Assembly: GCA_947493165.1 (NCBI GenBank)
Contig: CANLPY010000001.1
Coordinates: forward strand, 1,054,001 to 1,118,000
Length of the DNA stretch: 64,000 bases
Source: an uncultured Erythrobacter sp.
Lineage (GTDB): Bacteria; Pseudomonadota; Alphaproteobacteria; Sphingomonadales; Sphingomonadaceae
Direction: 5' to 3'
Shown here: piece after piece, positions 1 through 7,126 of the stretch
Layout: the number at the start of each line of letters is the position of its first letter
How positions within the stretch are numbered: position 1 is the stretch's first letter
Made by a program: the position numbers and the translations under genes
The notes under the pieces: generated by a model
Databases searched by the model: none
The model's input: the letters and a program-made list of their open reading frames with translations, nothing else
What the model was told of the DNA's origin: nothing

Positions 1-148
1 TTTGCAAGACAGCTTTGATGAGCTGCTGGCAGCCGCGGTAGCAGCACAAAAAGCTGCACCAAAGAAGAAGCCTGCCAAACGAGCAGCGGCGAAAAAGACA
101 CCAAAAGCAAAAGCAAAACCTACAAAACGGGTCGGGGTAAAATCATAA
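1..148 (+). CDS. 3' end of a gene with a Lys/Ala/Pro-rich basic tail (partial)
   Basis: The frame starting at base 2 is open to TAA at 146-148 and encodes 48 residues. The first part (LQDSFDELLAAAVAAQ) looks helical. The rest is a low-complexity basic tail built from Lys, Ala and Pro. The stop overlaps the next ATG by one base (TAATG), so the two genes are probably co-transcribed and translationally coupled. Tails of this kind occur on phasin-like, histone-like and some wax ester synthase (WS/DGAT-type) proteins. The lipase-like neighbour makes a lipid-storage protein possible, but the body of the gene is outside the window and no function is assigned. Confidence 0.7.
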   Translation, partial: LQDSFDELLAAAVAAQKAAPKKKPAKRAAAKKTPKAKAKPTKRVGVKS

Positions 149-954
149 TGGCGAGTATCGCATCAAATTCGGTAGTGGACGCCGAACGCTTCATCGAGGA
201 AACAAAGGCCAAGCCGCCGCACCGTTTCTGGACACTAACCGAAGGCCGCGCCTTTTTTGAGCTGGGCGCATTTTACGCCTCCCGCCTGATGCTGTCGCAA
301 TTGCCCAAGGGAGACGGCCACGCCGTTATGGTCATGCCAGGTTTCATGGCGACCAACAATTCAACAGCGCCGATGCGCGGTCTGCTCAAGGATTTGGGCT
401 ATAACGCACACGGCTGGGATGCAGGCCGCAACCTGCGCGTGAATGAAGAACTGCTGCAAGTGATCGAAGCGCAATTGCTTGAGCTTTATGAAACAAGCGG
501 ACGCAAAGTATCACTGGTAGGTTGGAGCCTTGGCGGTGTGCTTGCGCGCGAACTGGCGAAGCTGCACCCGGATATGGTGCGCTTGGTCATCAGCCTGGGC
601 AGTCCGATTTCTGACGATCGCAATCACACCAGCGCGGCTCGCCTGTTTAAATTCTTCAACGGCAATGAACCAGAGCAGCTGCGTGATGGCCAGTTCCAGG
701 GGCTGGACGTCGCCCCGCCCGTCCCAACAACATCGGTTTTGACCAAGACAGATGGCGTGGTCCATTGGCGCGGCAGCGTGCAGAAAAAAGGTCCATACCC
801 GACTGAGAACATTGAAGTTTATGCCAGCCATATTGGCCTTGGCGTCAACCCCAGCGTCATGATCGCAATTGCGGACCGTCTCGCACAGACAGAGGGCGCG
901 TGGAAACCATTCAAGCCTAGTCCGCTGCGCCGCTGGATGTTCCCCAAAGTCTAG
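148..954 (+). CDS. alpha/beta hydrolase, lipase-like
   Basis: A 268-aa protein with no clear signal peptide. The nucleophile elbow GWSLGG lies at residues 125-130, making Ser127 the likely nucleophile. The upstream stretch MVMPGFMATNNST (about 61-73) fits strand beta3 and the oxyanion loop. His228 (in YASHIG) and Asp202 are plausible partners of the triad. The downstream GSPISD is typical of lipase or acyltransferase-type folds. Substrate unknown. It is coupled to the truncated upstream gene by a one-base TAATG overlap. Its TAG stop shares the palindrome CTAG (951-954) with the stop of the convergent receptor gene. Confidence 0.85.
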   Translation: MASIASNSVVDAERFIEETKAKPPHRFWTLTEGRAFFELGAFYASRLMLSQLPKGDGHAVMVMPGFMATNNSTAPMRGLLKDLGYNAHGWDAGRNLRVNEELLQVIEAQLLELYETSGRKVSLVGWSLGGVLARELAKLHPDMVRLVISLGSPISDDRNHTSAARLFKFFNGNEPEQLRDGQFQGLDVAPPVPTTSVLTKTDGVVHWRGSVQKKGPYPTENIEVYASHIGLGVNPSVMIAIADRLAQTEGAWKPFKPSPLRRWMFPKV

Positions 955-3806
955 AACAACTTTCTTATATCGAACCCGACAAATCTGCCCGTCGGATCGA
1001 TCAGGAACGGCTGAAAATTGATCGGCGTGTCGCCATTCGCGTCCGTCACCTGTCGGCGCGCGTCGAAGATGTTGTCTGCTCGCAGGAATATGCGGACATC
1101 CTTCAAAATGCCTTTCTGTTCGCCAAACAGCTGATCGAGGTTTGCGAAAACGCGCACGTCAAAAGTCACCAGATCATCGAAGAATAGATCCGCGCTGCCC
1201 GGCAATCCCGTGCCATCAATTCGCGAGCTGCCAGTGTAGCGGCCCGACAATCGCAGACCTTTGCCACCACGAAAAAAGCCCGCTTCCAGACGGGTAGAAT
1301 GGCGCGGCAGCCCAAACGCTCCGGTCGCATCGCCATCAAGAAGATCGAGCGGCTGCAATCCCGGTGCGATCAAGACTTCGTTCTCTAGCTCAATCGTATG
1401 GCTCAGGTTGACGAAATAGCGCCCACGCCCATCGCGTCCAAACCCGCTAGCAAGCGGGTTACCTCCTCTACGCGCTCCAGGAGGACCGCCAGCACCGGGA
1501 GCAGCACCGGCACCTGGAGGAGCACCACCGCTGCCGCGGCGCATCAACGCAGGATCCATGCTGCAGAAACGCGTTCTGAACTGCGCCAGCCGTTCTGGCG
1601 GCACTTCGCCATTCTCGTCGCGGACACGGCTCAAAATGCGTTCAAACCGCTGCGGGTCAAAGTTGGGGATTACGGCGGACACATCCTCGCCATTCTCAAC
1701 CGCGCTTATCAGCTGCGTGAGTACGTCCAGACCATCATCAGCGCATATCCGCTCACGGAATTGCCGAAACTGCGCGCGCTGTTCTTCGGTTGGGGGCCCA
1801 CCTCGTCCTTCGCCGGCTGGCGCTCCGCCAGCTCCCACTCCGGGCGGTGGACCGCGCCTACCCTGCCCGCGCGCCTCGCCGCCGCCGGGACGTGCGCCGG
1901 GCCTACCGCTTGGACGTGCACCACCCCAGCTGCCGCGCGTTGAGAACCGGAATTGCAAACGCTCGCTGCGCGTTTCGGAAAACGTGACTGGACGGCGATC
2001 TATCGCCAGCAATGTTCCTGCGCCATCGCGCGTGATCCGATCCGCAAAGGCGGCTTCGATGTTATCTGTCAAAACCGGAAACCCGCTTGTTACATCGTCA
2101 GAGCGGTTGCGAATATACTCTGCGGTGAAACGCGATCCGCGCCAGAAGGGCAATTGCCAATTCGCAGCAAAGCGCCAATCGCGCTGCGTCTCAGCCAGCA
2201 AGTTAGGATTGCCGCCTGTCGTCACTGTCGCCAGCACGGTCTCACCATTGGTGAAATCGAACACGGGCGCGTTCAGCGTAATGATCTCTGGATTGCCCAA
2301 ATTGCCGAGGGATGGGGCAACTTCGCGCTCAATATAAGTTGCGGTCAGTTCAAGACTGTCCACCGGAGACCAATTGAGGCTAGCCGACCAGTCAGACAAA
2401 GTTCCAAAGTCAGACAGATTATCAAGGCCCCCGCTTAGGTTGAGCGTAAAACTGCCCAAAGCGTCAGCCACAGCGTTGCGGCGGCTGGTCAGCGGCAGCA
2501 CAAGGTTTACCCCGCCTTCCAGATCACCGCGGGTCAACTGCGTCTGGCCAATTGTGCGCGTATCTTGGCTTTCGATCCGGGTCCAACCGTATCCGGCATC
2601 GAAAGTCACGATTGCTTCGCCAGCGGGCAATTGCGCAAACGGTCCGCGCGCAGTCACCTTTGAACTTGCGAGCCAATTGCGCGAGTTTGCGACATCAAAT
2701 CCAGCATCGGCGCTCTGGGGTAGCGCAGCGTCTACAGCTAAGGCTCCGCTGGCGGCATCAGCGATAAAGGCGCTGGTATCAAATCGCCGGTCGATCTCCG
2801 TCTCGCTCTCAATCAGGCTCGCATCGGCGGTCGCGGTAAGGCGGAAGAGACCAAGCGGCCGGGTGAGTGAGCCAGATGTGGAATAGGTATCGACCGAAGT
2901 GCGCCGCTCCAGCGGGTCATTTTCTCCGAATGTGCGCAGCAGGCTGTCTCCTGCCCCATCGGTGAGCTGCACAATGTTGAGGCCAGACAGGCTACGGCTT
3001 TGATTGCGATTGTAATTGAGATTGGCTGACAAAGATGTCCCGCTATCCACCAGCGCTTTTGCCCAGCTAACGCTGCCTTCCAATGCAAGGCTATCTGCGA
3101 CAAGGCTGCGAAACTCAGCCTGATCGGGGTCGCTTGCTACATCGGATATGGAGCCAGGCGTTTGGATGATACCGCGTTCGGATTCGGTCAGAAGCGATAG
3201 ATCGCGCGCTTCCAAATTGACGTTGAACCGCCCGCCGTCCGCTATCTTGAGATAGCCAAATTCCTGCTCCAACGCGGTGTATCCGCCGCGCGACGGCCCT
3301 TCAAATTCCAGCTCAATTTCGCGGCTCGAATAATTCTCTTTGAGGATCAGATTGATAACGCGGCGATCTGGGGCAAAGCCAAACCTTTGCGCAACTTCTT
3401 CGGGGAAGACTTCAACCTTCTCAAGCGCCTCTGGCGGATATGAGGCAAGCTCTCGAAAGCTGCCAATGCGGATGCCATTGACCAAGATCACCGGACGGCC
3501 GCCGCCGCCACGCCCGCGCGCAGAGCCAGTTTGATTGGTCACCTGTGTTACAAGGTCCGCAATCGAAGTGACGCCTTCGCTCGCGATATCCTGCTCGTTC
3601 AATTCCAGTAGCGGGGCCTGTTCGACGAGCAATTGCCCACGGATTCGCTCACTGCGTACCACGATCTCGCCATCGGATGACGCCCCGATATTGCTGCCGA
3701 TATCAATGTCAGAGTTTTCAGGATCATCTGCTTCCTGCGCCAAAAGCGGCGCTGTCATCAGGCTGGCAAGACAAACGCCTGCTCTAAGATATTGAAGGGG
3801 GGACAT
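951..3806 (-). CDS. TonB-dependent receptor-like outer membrane protein with Gly/Pro-rich insert
   Basis: About 951 aa from the ATG at 3806. That start is preferred over the upstream codon at 3860 because it opens directly into a signal peptide (MSPLQYLRAGVCLASL...LLAQ) and follows a purine-rich AAAAGG. A plug domain follows (VNGIRIGSF, PPEALEKVEVFPEEVA; roughly residues 80-165), then a long barrel with regular amphipathic strands, ending in an aromatic residue (KLF) as expected of outer membrane proteins. In the last third, about 160 residues (DNA about 1440-1930) are Gly/Pro/Arg-rich and flank a small charged segment containing two cysteines. This is far from a standard barrel and probably forms a large loop. 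Ligand unknown; no transport neighbours identify it. Confidence 0.85.
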   Translation of the reverse strand: MSPLQYLRAGVCLASLMTAPLLAQEADDPENSDIDIGSNIGASSDGEIVVRSERIRGQLLVEQAPLLELNEQDIASEGVTSIADLVTQVTNQTGSARGRGGGGRPVILVNGIRIGSFRELASYPPEALEKVEVFPEEVAQRFGFAPDRRVINLILKENYSSREIELEFEGPSRGGYTALEQEFGYLKIADGGRFNVNLEARDLSLLTESERGIIQTPGSISDVASDPDQAEFRSLVADSLALEGSVSWAKALVDSGTSLSANLNYNRNQSRSLSGLNIVQLTDGAGDSLLRTFGENDPLERRTSVDTYSTSGSLTRPLGLFRLTATADASLIESETEIDRRFDTSAFIADAASGALAVDAALPQSADAGFDVANSRNWLASSKVTARGPFAQLPAGEAIVTFDAGYGWTRIESQDTRTIGQTQLTRGDLEGGVNLVLPLTSRRNAVADALGSFTLNLSGGLDNLSDFGTLSDWSASLNWSPVDSLELTATYIEREVAPSLGNLGNPEIITLNAPVFDFTNGETVLATVTTGGNPNLLAETQRDWRFAANWQLPFWRGSRFTAEYIRNRSDDVTSGFPVLTDNIEAAFADRITRDGAGTLLAIDRRPVTFSETRSERLQFRFSTRGSWGGARPSGRPGARPGGGEARGQGRRGPPPGVGAGGAPAGEGRGGPPTEEQRAQFRQFRERICADDGLDVLTQLISAVENGEDVSAVIPNFDPQRFERILSRVRDENGEVPPERLAQFRTRFCSMDPALMRRGSGGAPPGAGAAPGAGGPPGARRGGNPLASGFGRDGRGRYFVNLSHTIELENEVLIAPGLQPLDLLDGDATGAFGLPRHSTRLEAGFFRGGKGLRLSGRYTGSSRIDGTGLPGSADLFFDDLVTFDVRVFANLDQLFGEQKGILKDVRIFLRADNIFDARRQVTDANGDTPINFQPFLIDPTGRFVGFDIRKLF

Positions 3807-4025
3807 GGTTTGCCTTTTGGTCGGATGCGAACTGCCTAACAAGCCGCTGTTTTGTATCACTTTGCATCACTAGCTTCGGGGTTAGCTACGGAGAGGTAGA
3901 AGAATTGGACGTTTAGGCTTATCGCGGTCACAACGCACGAGACTTCCCTTTTGTTCTCGGCAAGGCTATTGGGCGCGTCCAACACCGAAGAATTAATCAA
4001 ATTTGCAGTTTGCATAAGGATATCC

Positions 4026-4283
4026 ATGGCCAAAGAAGAACTCCTCGAAATGCGCGGGAAAGTCGTTGAACTGCTACCCAATGCGATGTTCCGGGTTGAG
4101 CTTGAAAACGGTCACGAAGTGCTCGGCCACACAGCCGGCAAGATGCGCAAGAACCGCATTCGTGTGCTGGTCGGCGATGAAGTCCTTTGTGAGCTCACTC
4201 CATACGATCTGACCAAAGCGCGTATAACCTATCGCTTTATGCCTGGTCGCGGCGGCCCCGGTCAGGGCCCCGGCCCCGCGTAA
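4026..4283 (+). CDS. infA: translation initiation factor IF-1
   Basis: An 85-aa protein starting at the ATG at 4026 ([11 protein letters not shown]), preceded by AAGGA at 4015-4020. The frame stays open upstream to 3951, but that extension is not IF-1-like. The S1/OB-fold core is clear: [35 protein letters not shown], then [13 protein letters not shown]-1 binds the ribosomal A site with IF-2 and IF-3 during initiation. The usual length is about 72 aa; here a Gly/Pro-rich tail ([12 protein letters not shown]) is added. It starts a same-strand run with the Maf, RNase E/G-like and yacG genes. Confidence 0.97.
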   Translation: MAKEELLEMRGKVVELLPNAMFRVELENGHEVLGHTAGKMRKNRIRVLVGDEVLCELTPYDLTKARITYRFMPGRGGPGQGPGPA

Positions 4284-4296
4284 ATTGGTGCGCTGA

Positions 4297-4869
4297 ATGG
4301 GCGCGCCCCACCTTACTTTAGGTTCAGCAAGCCCGCGCAGACACGATCTGCTTGGGAGGATTGGTATTGAGCCGGATGCGATTGCGCCGGCTGATATTGA
4401 TGAGACCCCGCAAAAAGGAGAGCTGCCGCGCGACTATGCAATGAGAATGGCGGCTGAGAAAGCAGCGGCGATTCCTGCAGACGGCCATGTGCTTGCTGGT
4501 GACACAGTGGTTGCTGTTGGTCGGCGTATCCTTCCGAAGACAGAGATTGAAGATGAAGCGCGCGCCTGCCTCAAACTGATGAGCGGGCGGCGACATACCG
4601 TTTTGTCAGCGATCGTCTTGCGCGCGCCTGATGGGACCACGCGATCACGGCTTTCAGAGAATATCGTTCGGTTTAAAGTGCTCTCCGACGAAGAAATCGC
4701 AAGCTATCTTGCTGGCGGCGAATGGCAAGGCAAAGCGGGTGGTTACGCCATCCAAGGCGCAGCTGAAGGATTGATCCAATGGATCAAGGGGAGCCATTCC
4801 AGCGTCATGGGCCTGCCGCTTTATGAAACGCGCGCATTGCTGAAAGCGGCGGGCTTTCAAATTGCCTGA
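4297..4869 (+). CDS. Maf-family nucleoside triphosphate pyrophosphatase
   Basis: A 190-aa protein with the Maf signatures: SASPRR near the N terminus, AGDTVVAVG about residues 68-76, and GKAGGYAIQG about 144-153. Maf enzymes hydrolyse dTTP/UTP or modified nucleotides to the monophosphate and help clean the nucleotide pool. The mix of motifs fits the YhdE-type dTTP/UTPase group, though subgroup assignment by eye is tentative. It lies 13 bp after infA and overlaps the following RNase E/G-like gene by 8 bp, so the block is probably one transcript. Confidence 0.92.
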   Translation: MGAPHLTLGSASPRRHDLLGRIGIEPDAIAPADIDETPQKGELPRDYAMRMAAEKAAAIPADGHVLAGDTVVAVGRRILPKTEIEDEARACLKLMSGRRHTVLSAIVLRAPDGTTRSRLSENIVRFKVLSDEEIASYLAGGEWQGKAGGYAIQGAAEGLIQWIKGSHSSVMGLPLYETRALLKAAGFQIA

Positions 4870-5842
4870 TGGTGCCGCAGCTGAATGGCTCATTGAAGAG
4901 GGCATTGGAGAGGACCGCGCGCTGCTAATCAAAAACGGCGACGTGGTTGCCGCCAAGCAGTTCTGGCTGAGCAAGATCTGCGCCCGAACCATCGTGATGG
5001 CGAAAGTAACCGCGCGCAGGCCCAATTCGGCGCGCGCCCTGTGCCTCAGCCCAGACGGCATTGAGATCAACGCCGATGGCCTGCCACGTAGTGCGAGCGA
5101 AGGCAGCGATGTGCGGTTGATAATTACCCGCGAACCAGTGGCAGAGCGTGGACGGCTTAAGCGCGCGCAGGCACGCTATTTTGGGGAACACCCAGACAAA
5201 GGACTGCCTCCAGAATCGGTTTTCGCGACTGGCACAAGTGTGCGCCGCTTTCCCAGCGGCTTTTGGGACGAAGTGTGGGACGCGGCTTCCGCAGGCCAGA
5301 TCGACTTTGCTGGCGGTTCCATCCTGATCAGCACAACGCCCGCCATGACCCTGATCGACATTGATGGCGAAGGCTCACCTAAAGAACTGGCATTGGCCGC
5401 TGTGCCAGCGATTGGTCAGGCGCTGCGCTGGTTTGATCTGGGCGGCTCTATCGGTATAGATTTCCCGACCATTGCCGACAAAGCAGGCCGCAAGGCGGTG
5501 GACGCTGCGCTGGAACAGGCTCTGGATGATTGGCCACATGAACGCACCGCGATGAATGGGTTCGGCTTTGTGCAATTGGTCGCGCGCATGGAGGGGCCAT
5601 CGCTGTTGCACCGCCTTGCGAACTCAAGGGTCGGTGCCTGCGCGCGCATGGCCTTGCGCCGGGCGGAAATGGCAGAGGGGACTGGCCGCGTTCTGCTGCT
5701 TACCGTTCACCCCGCCATCAAAGCAAAACTCAAAGAGGAATGGCTGATTGAACTTTCGCGCCGGACCGGCAAAGAGGTGCGGATTGAAACCAATCCGAAA
5801 CTTGCACTCGAAGCGGCTCAGGCCCAGATTGTAGAAAGATGA
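4862..5842 (+). CDS. ribonuclease E/G family protein, short form
   Basis: A 326-aa protein, shorter than RNase G (about 490 aa) and much shorter than RNase E. The catalytic core is recognisable: GGSILISTTPAMTLIDIDG (151-169) corresponds to the region with the first metal-binding Asp, and GSIGIDFPTIADK (195-207) to the second. The N terminus (WLIEEGIGEDRAL) resembles the start of RNase E/G. The Zn-link CPxC motif that dimerises the long enzymes was not found, and there is no degradosome scaffold. The gene overlaps maf by 8 bp and the yacG start by 4 bp. It is probably an RNA processing enzyme or a divergent relative; activity is not certain. Confidence 0.8.
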   Translation: MPDGAAAEWLIEEGIGEDRALLIKNGDVVAAKQFWLSKICARTIVMAKVTARRPNSARALCLSPDGIEINADGLPRSASEGSDVRLIITREPVAERGRLKRAQARYFGEHPDKGLPPESVFATGTSVRRFPSGFWDEVWDAASAGQIDFAGGSILISTTPAMTLIDIDGEGSPKELALAAVPAIGQALRWFDLGGSIGIDFPTIADKAGRKAVDAALEQALDDWPHERTAMNGFGFVQLVARMEGPSLLHRLANSRVGACARMALRRAEMAEGTGRVLLLTVHPAIKAKLKEEWLIELSRRTGKEVRIETNPKLALEAAQAQIVER

Positions 5843-6024
5843 ACACCCGCACAAAACCATGCCCAATCTGCAAGAAGGCGCGATCCGAAGACTTTGCACC
5901 CTTTTGCTCTCAGCGATGCAAAGATCGTGACCTCGCGCAGTGGTTTGGCGATGGTTATTCCGTCCCCGGCCGCCCGGTCTCTCCTGATGAGATCACCCCC
6001 GACGATTGGGAACAGCAGGGATAA
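5839..6024 (+). CDS. yacG: DNA gyrase inhibitor YacG, zinc-binding
   Basis: A 61-aa protein with the four-cysteine zinc site CPIC (8-11) and FCSQRCKDRDLAQWF (22-36), followed by an acidic tail. This is the YacG signature; E. coli YacG binds GyrB and blocks DNA binding. The ATG overlaps the stop of the RNase E/G-like gene (ATGA), so it is translationally coupled. Length is normal for the family. Confidence 0.92.
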   Translation: MNTRTKPCPICKKARSEDFAPFCSQRCKDRDLAQWFGDGYSVPGRPVSPDEITPDDWEQQG

Positions 6025-6160
6025 GTGCTGGCCGTTACGCAAAATGGCCACACAATCGCCAAATTGCTCTTGCCAAGCGCGTGAGGGTTCGCCATAGGCC
6101 CGCACTCATTTGCTCGCCGGTTCAAAGCGTCTGTTCGCCTAGACCGTCGCCGCAGCGAAT

Positions 6161-6235
6161 GCCCGGGTAGCTCAGGGGTAGAGCAGCGGATTGAAAATCC
6201 GCGTGTCGGTGGTTCAAATCCGCCCCCGGGCACCA
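6161..6235 (+). tRNA. tRNA-Phe (anticodon GAA)
   Basis: A complete cloverleaf. Acceptor stem GCCCGGG (6161-6167) pairs with CCCGGGC (6225-6231). The anticodon stem GCGGA (6186-6190) and TCCGC (6198-6202) encloses loop TTGAAAA with anticodon GAA at 6193-6195. The T arm is GGTGG/TTCAAAT/CCGCC (6208-6224), with one G-T pair. Discriminator A at 6232; CCA is encoded at 6233-6235. It lies 24 bp before purC. Confidence 0.97.
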
Positions 6236-6259
6236 CTCGCTGGACTGGAAGGAATGTCC

Positions 6260-7060
6260 ATGACCCGTCGCCGTCAAATCTACGAAGGTAAGGCTAAGAT
6301 CCTGTATGAAGGTCCTGAGCCGGGGACGATCATTCAATATTTCAAAGATGATGCGACCGCGTTCAACGCGGAGAAAAAGGGCACCATCAATGGCAAAGGT
6401 GTGATCAACAATCGCATAAGCGAGCATGTATTCACCCGCCTTTCGCACATTGGCATCCCGACCCACTTCATCCGCCGCCTCAATATGCGAGAGCAATTGG
6501 TGCGTCAGGTTGAGATTATTCCAATTGAAGTGATCGTGCGCAATGTTGCCGCTGGATCGATTTGCAAACGCCTTGGGCTGGAAGAAGGCGAGCCGCTGCC
6601 GCACACGCTGATCGAATATTGCTTTAAAGATGACGCGCTGGGCGATCCGCTGGTCTCTGAAGAACATATCGCCTGCTTTAACTGGGCCAGCCTTGAAGAG
6701 ATGCAGGACATGTCTTCAATGGCGATCCGCATCAATGATTTCATGTGCGGCATGTTTGCTGCGATTGATATTCGTCTGGTTGATTTCAAACTTGAGTTTG
6801 GACGTCTTTTTGATGGCGATTTCAGCCGAGTCATTTTGGCCGATGAGATTAGCCCGGATGGCTGCCGCCTGTGGGATATGAAGTCGGGTGAGAAGCTTGA
6901 TAAAGACCGCTTCCGCCGCGATCTAGGCGGCGAAGAAGACGCTTACCGCGAAGTCGCGCGCCGCCTTGGCCTGATGCAAGAAGAAGACAATGGTCCGGGC
7001 GAAGTGCTCGATCTGTCTAGCCATCGTAGCCGGCTACGCGGAATGCCGCCCAAAAAATAA
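6260..7060 (+). CDS. purC: phosphoribosylaminoimidazole-succinocarboxamide synthase (SAICAR synthetase)
   Basis: A 266-aa protein that condenses CAIR with aspartate using ATP in purine synthesis. Family motifs include [45 protein letters not shown] and the C-terminal [13 protein letters not shown]. The ATG at 6260 is chosen because GGAAGGA (6247-6253) sits six bases ahead of it; another in-frame ATG at 6254 directly abuts the Shine-Dalgarno. The gene follows tRNA-Phe closely. purS and purQ lie beyond an M16 peptidase gene. Confidence 0.96.
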   Translation: MTRRRQIYEGKAKILYEGPEPGTIIQYFKDDATAFNAEKKGTINGKGVINNRISEHVFTRLSHIGIPTHFIRRLNMREQLVRQVEIIPIEVIVRNVAAGSICKRLGLEEGEPLPHTLIEYCFKDDALGDPLVSEEHIACFNWASLEEMQDMSSMAIRINDFMCGMFAAIDIRLVDFKLEFGRLFDGDFSRVILADEISPDGCRLWDMKSGEKLDKDRFRRDLGGEEDAYREVARRLGLMQEEDNGPGEVLDLSSHRSRLRGMPPKK

Positions 7061-7126
7061 ATCACCAATACAGGTTTCTGCCGCTAGAGTGCTGTCTTTG
7101 ATCACAATAGGGCACTCTTCCAGCTT

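Noticed and set aside
1398..2438. Several open frames on the plus strand opposite the TonB receptor
   Set aside because: They sit over the Gly/Pro-rich insert and barrel, whose biased codons keep the opposite strand open. Products are Arg/Pro/Ser-rich without domains.
3951..4025. A longer start for infA
   Set aside because: The extension is not IF-1-like, and AAGGA supports the ATG at 4026.
6161..6235. An integration site at tRNA-Phe
   Set aside because: The tRNA gene is intact and followed directly by purC. No integrase or repeated 3' end was seen nearby.
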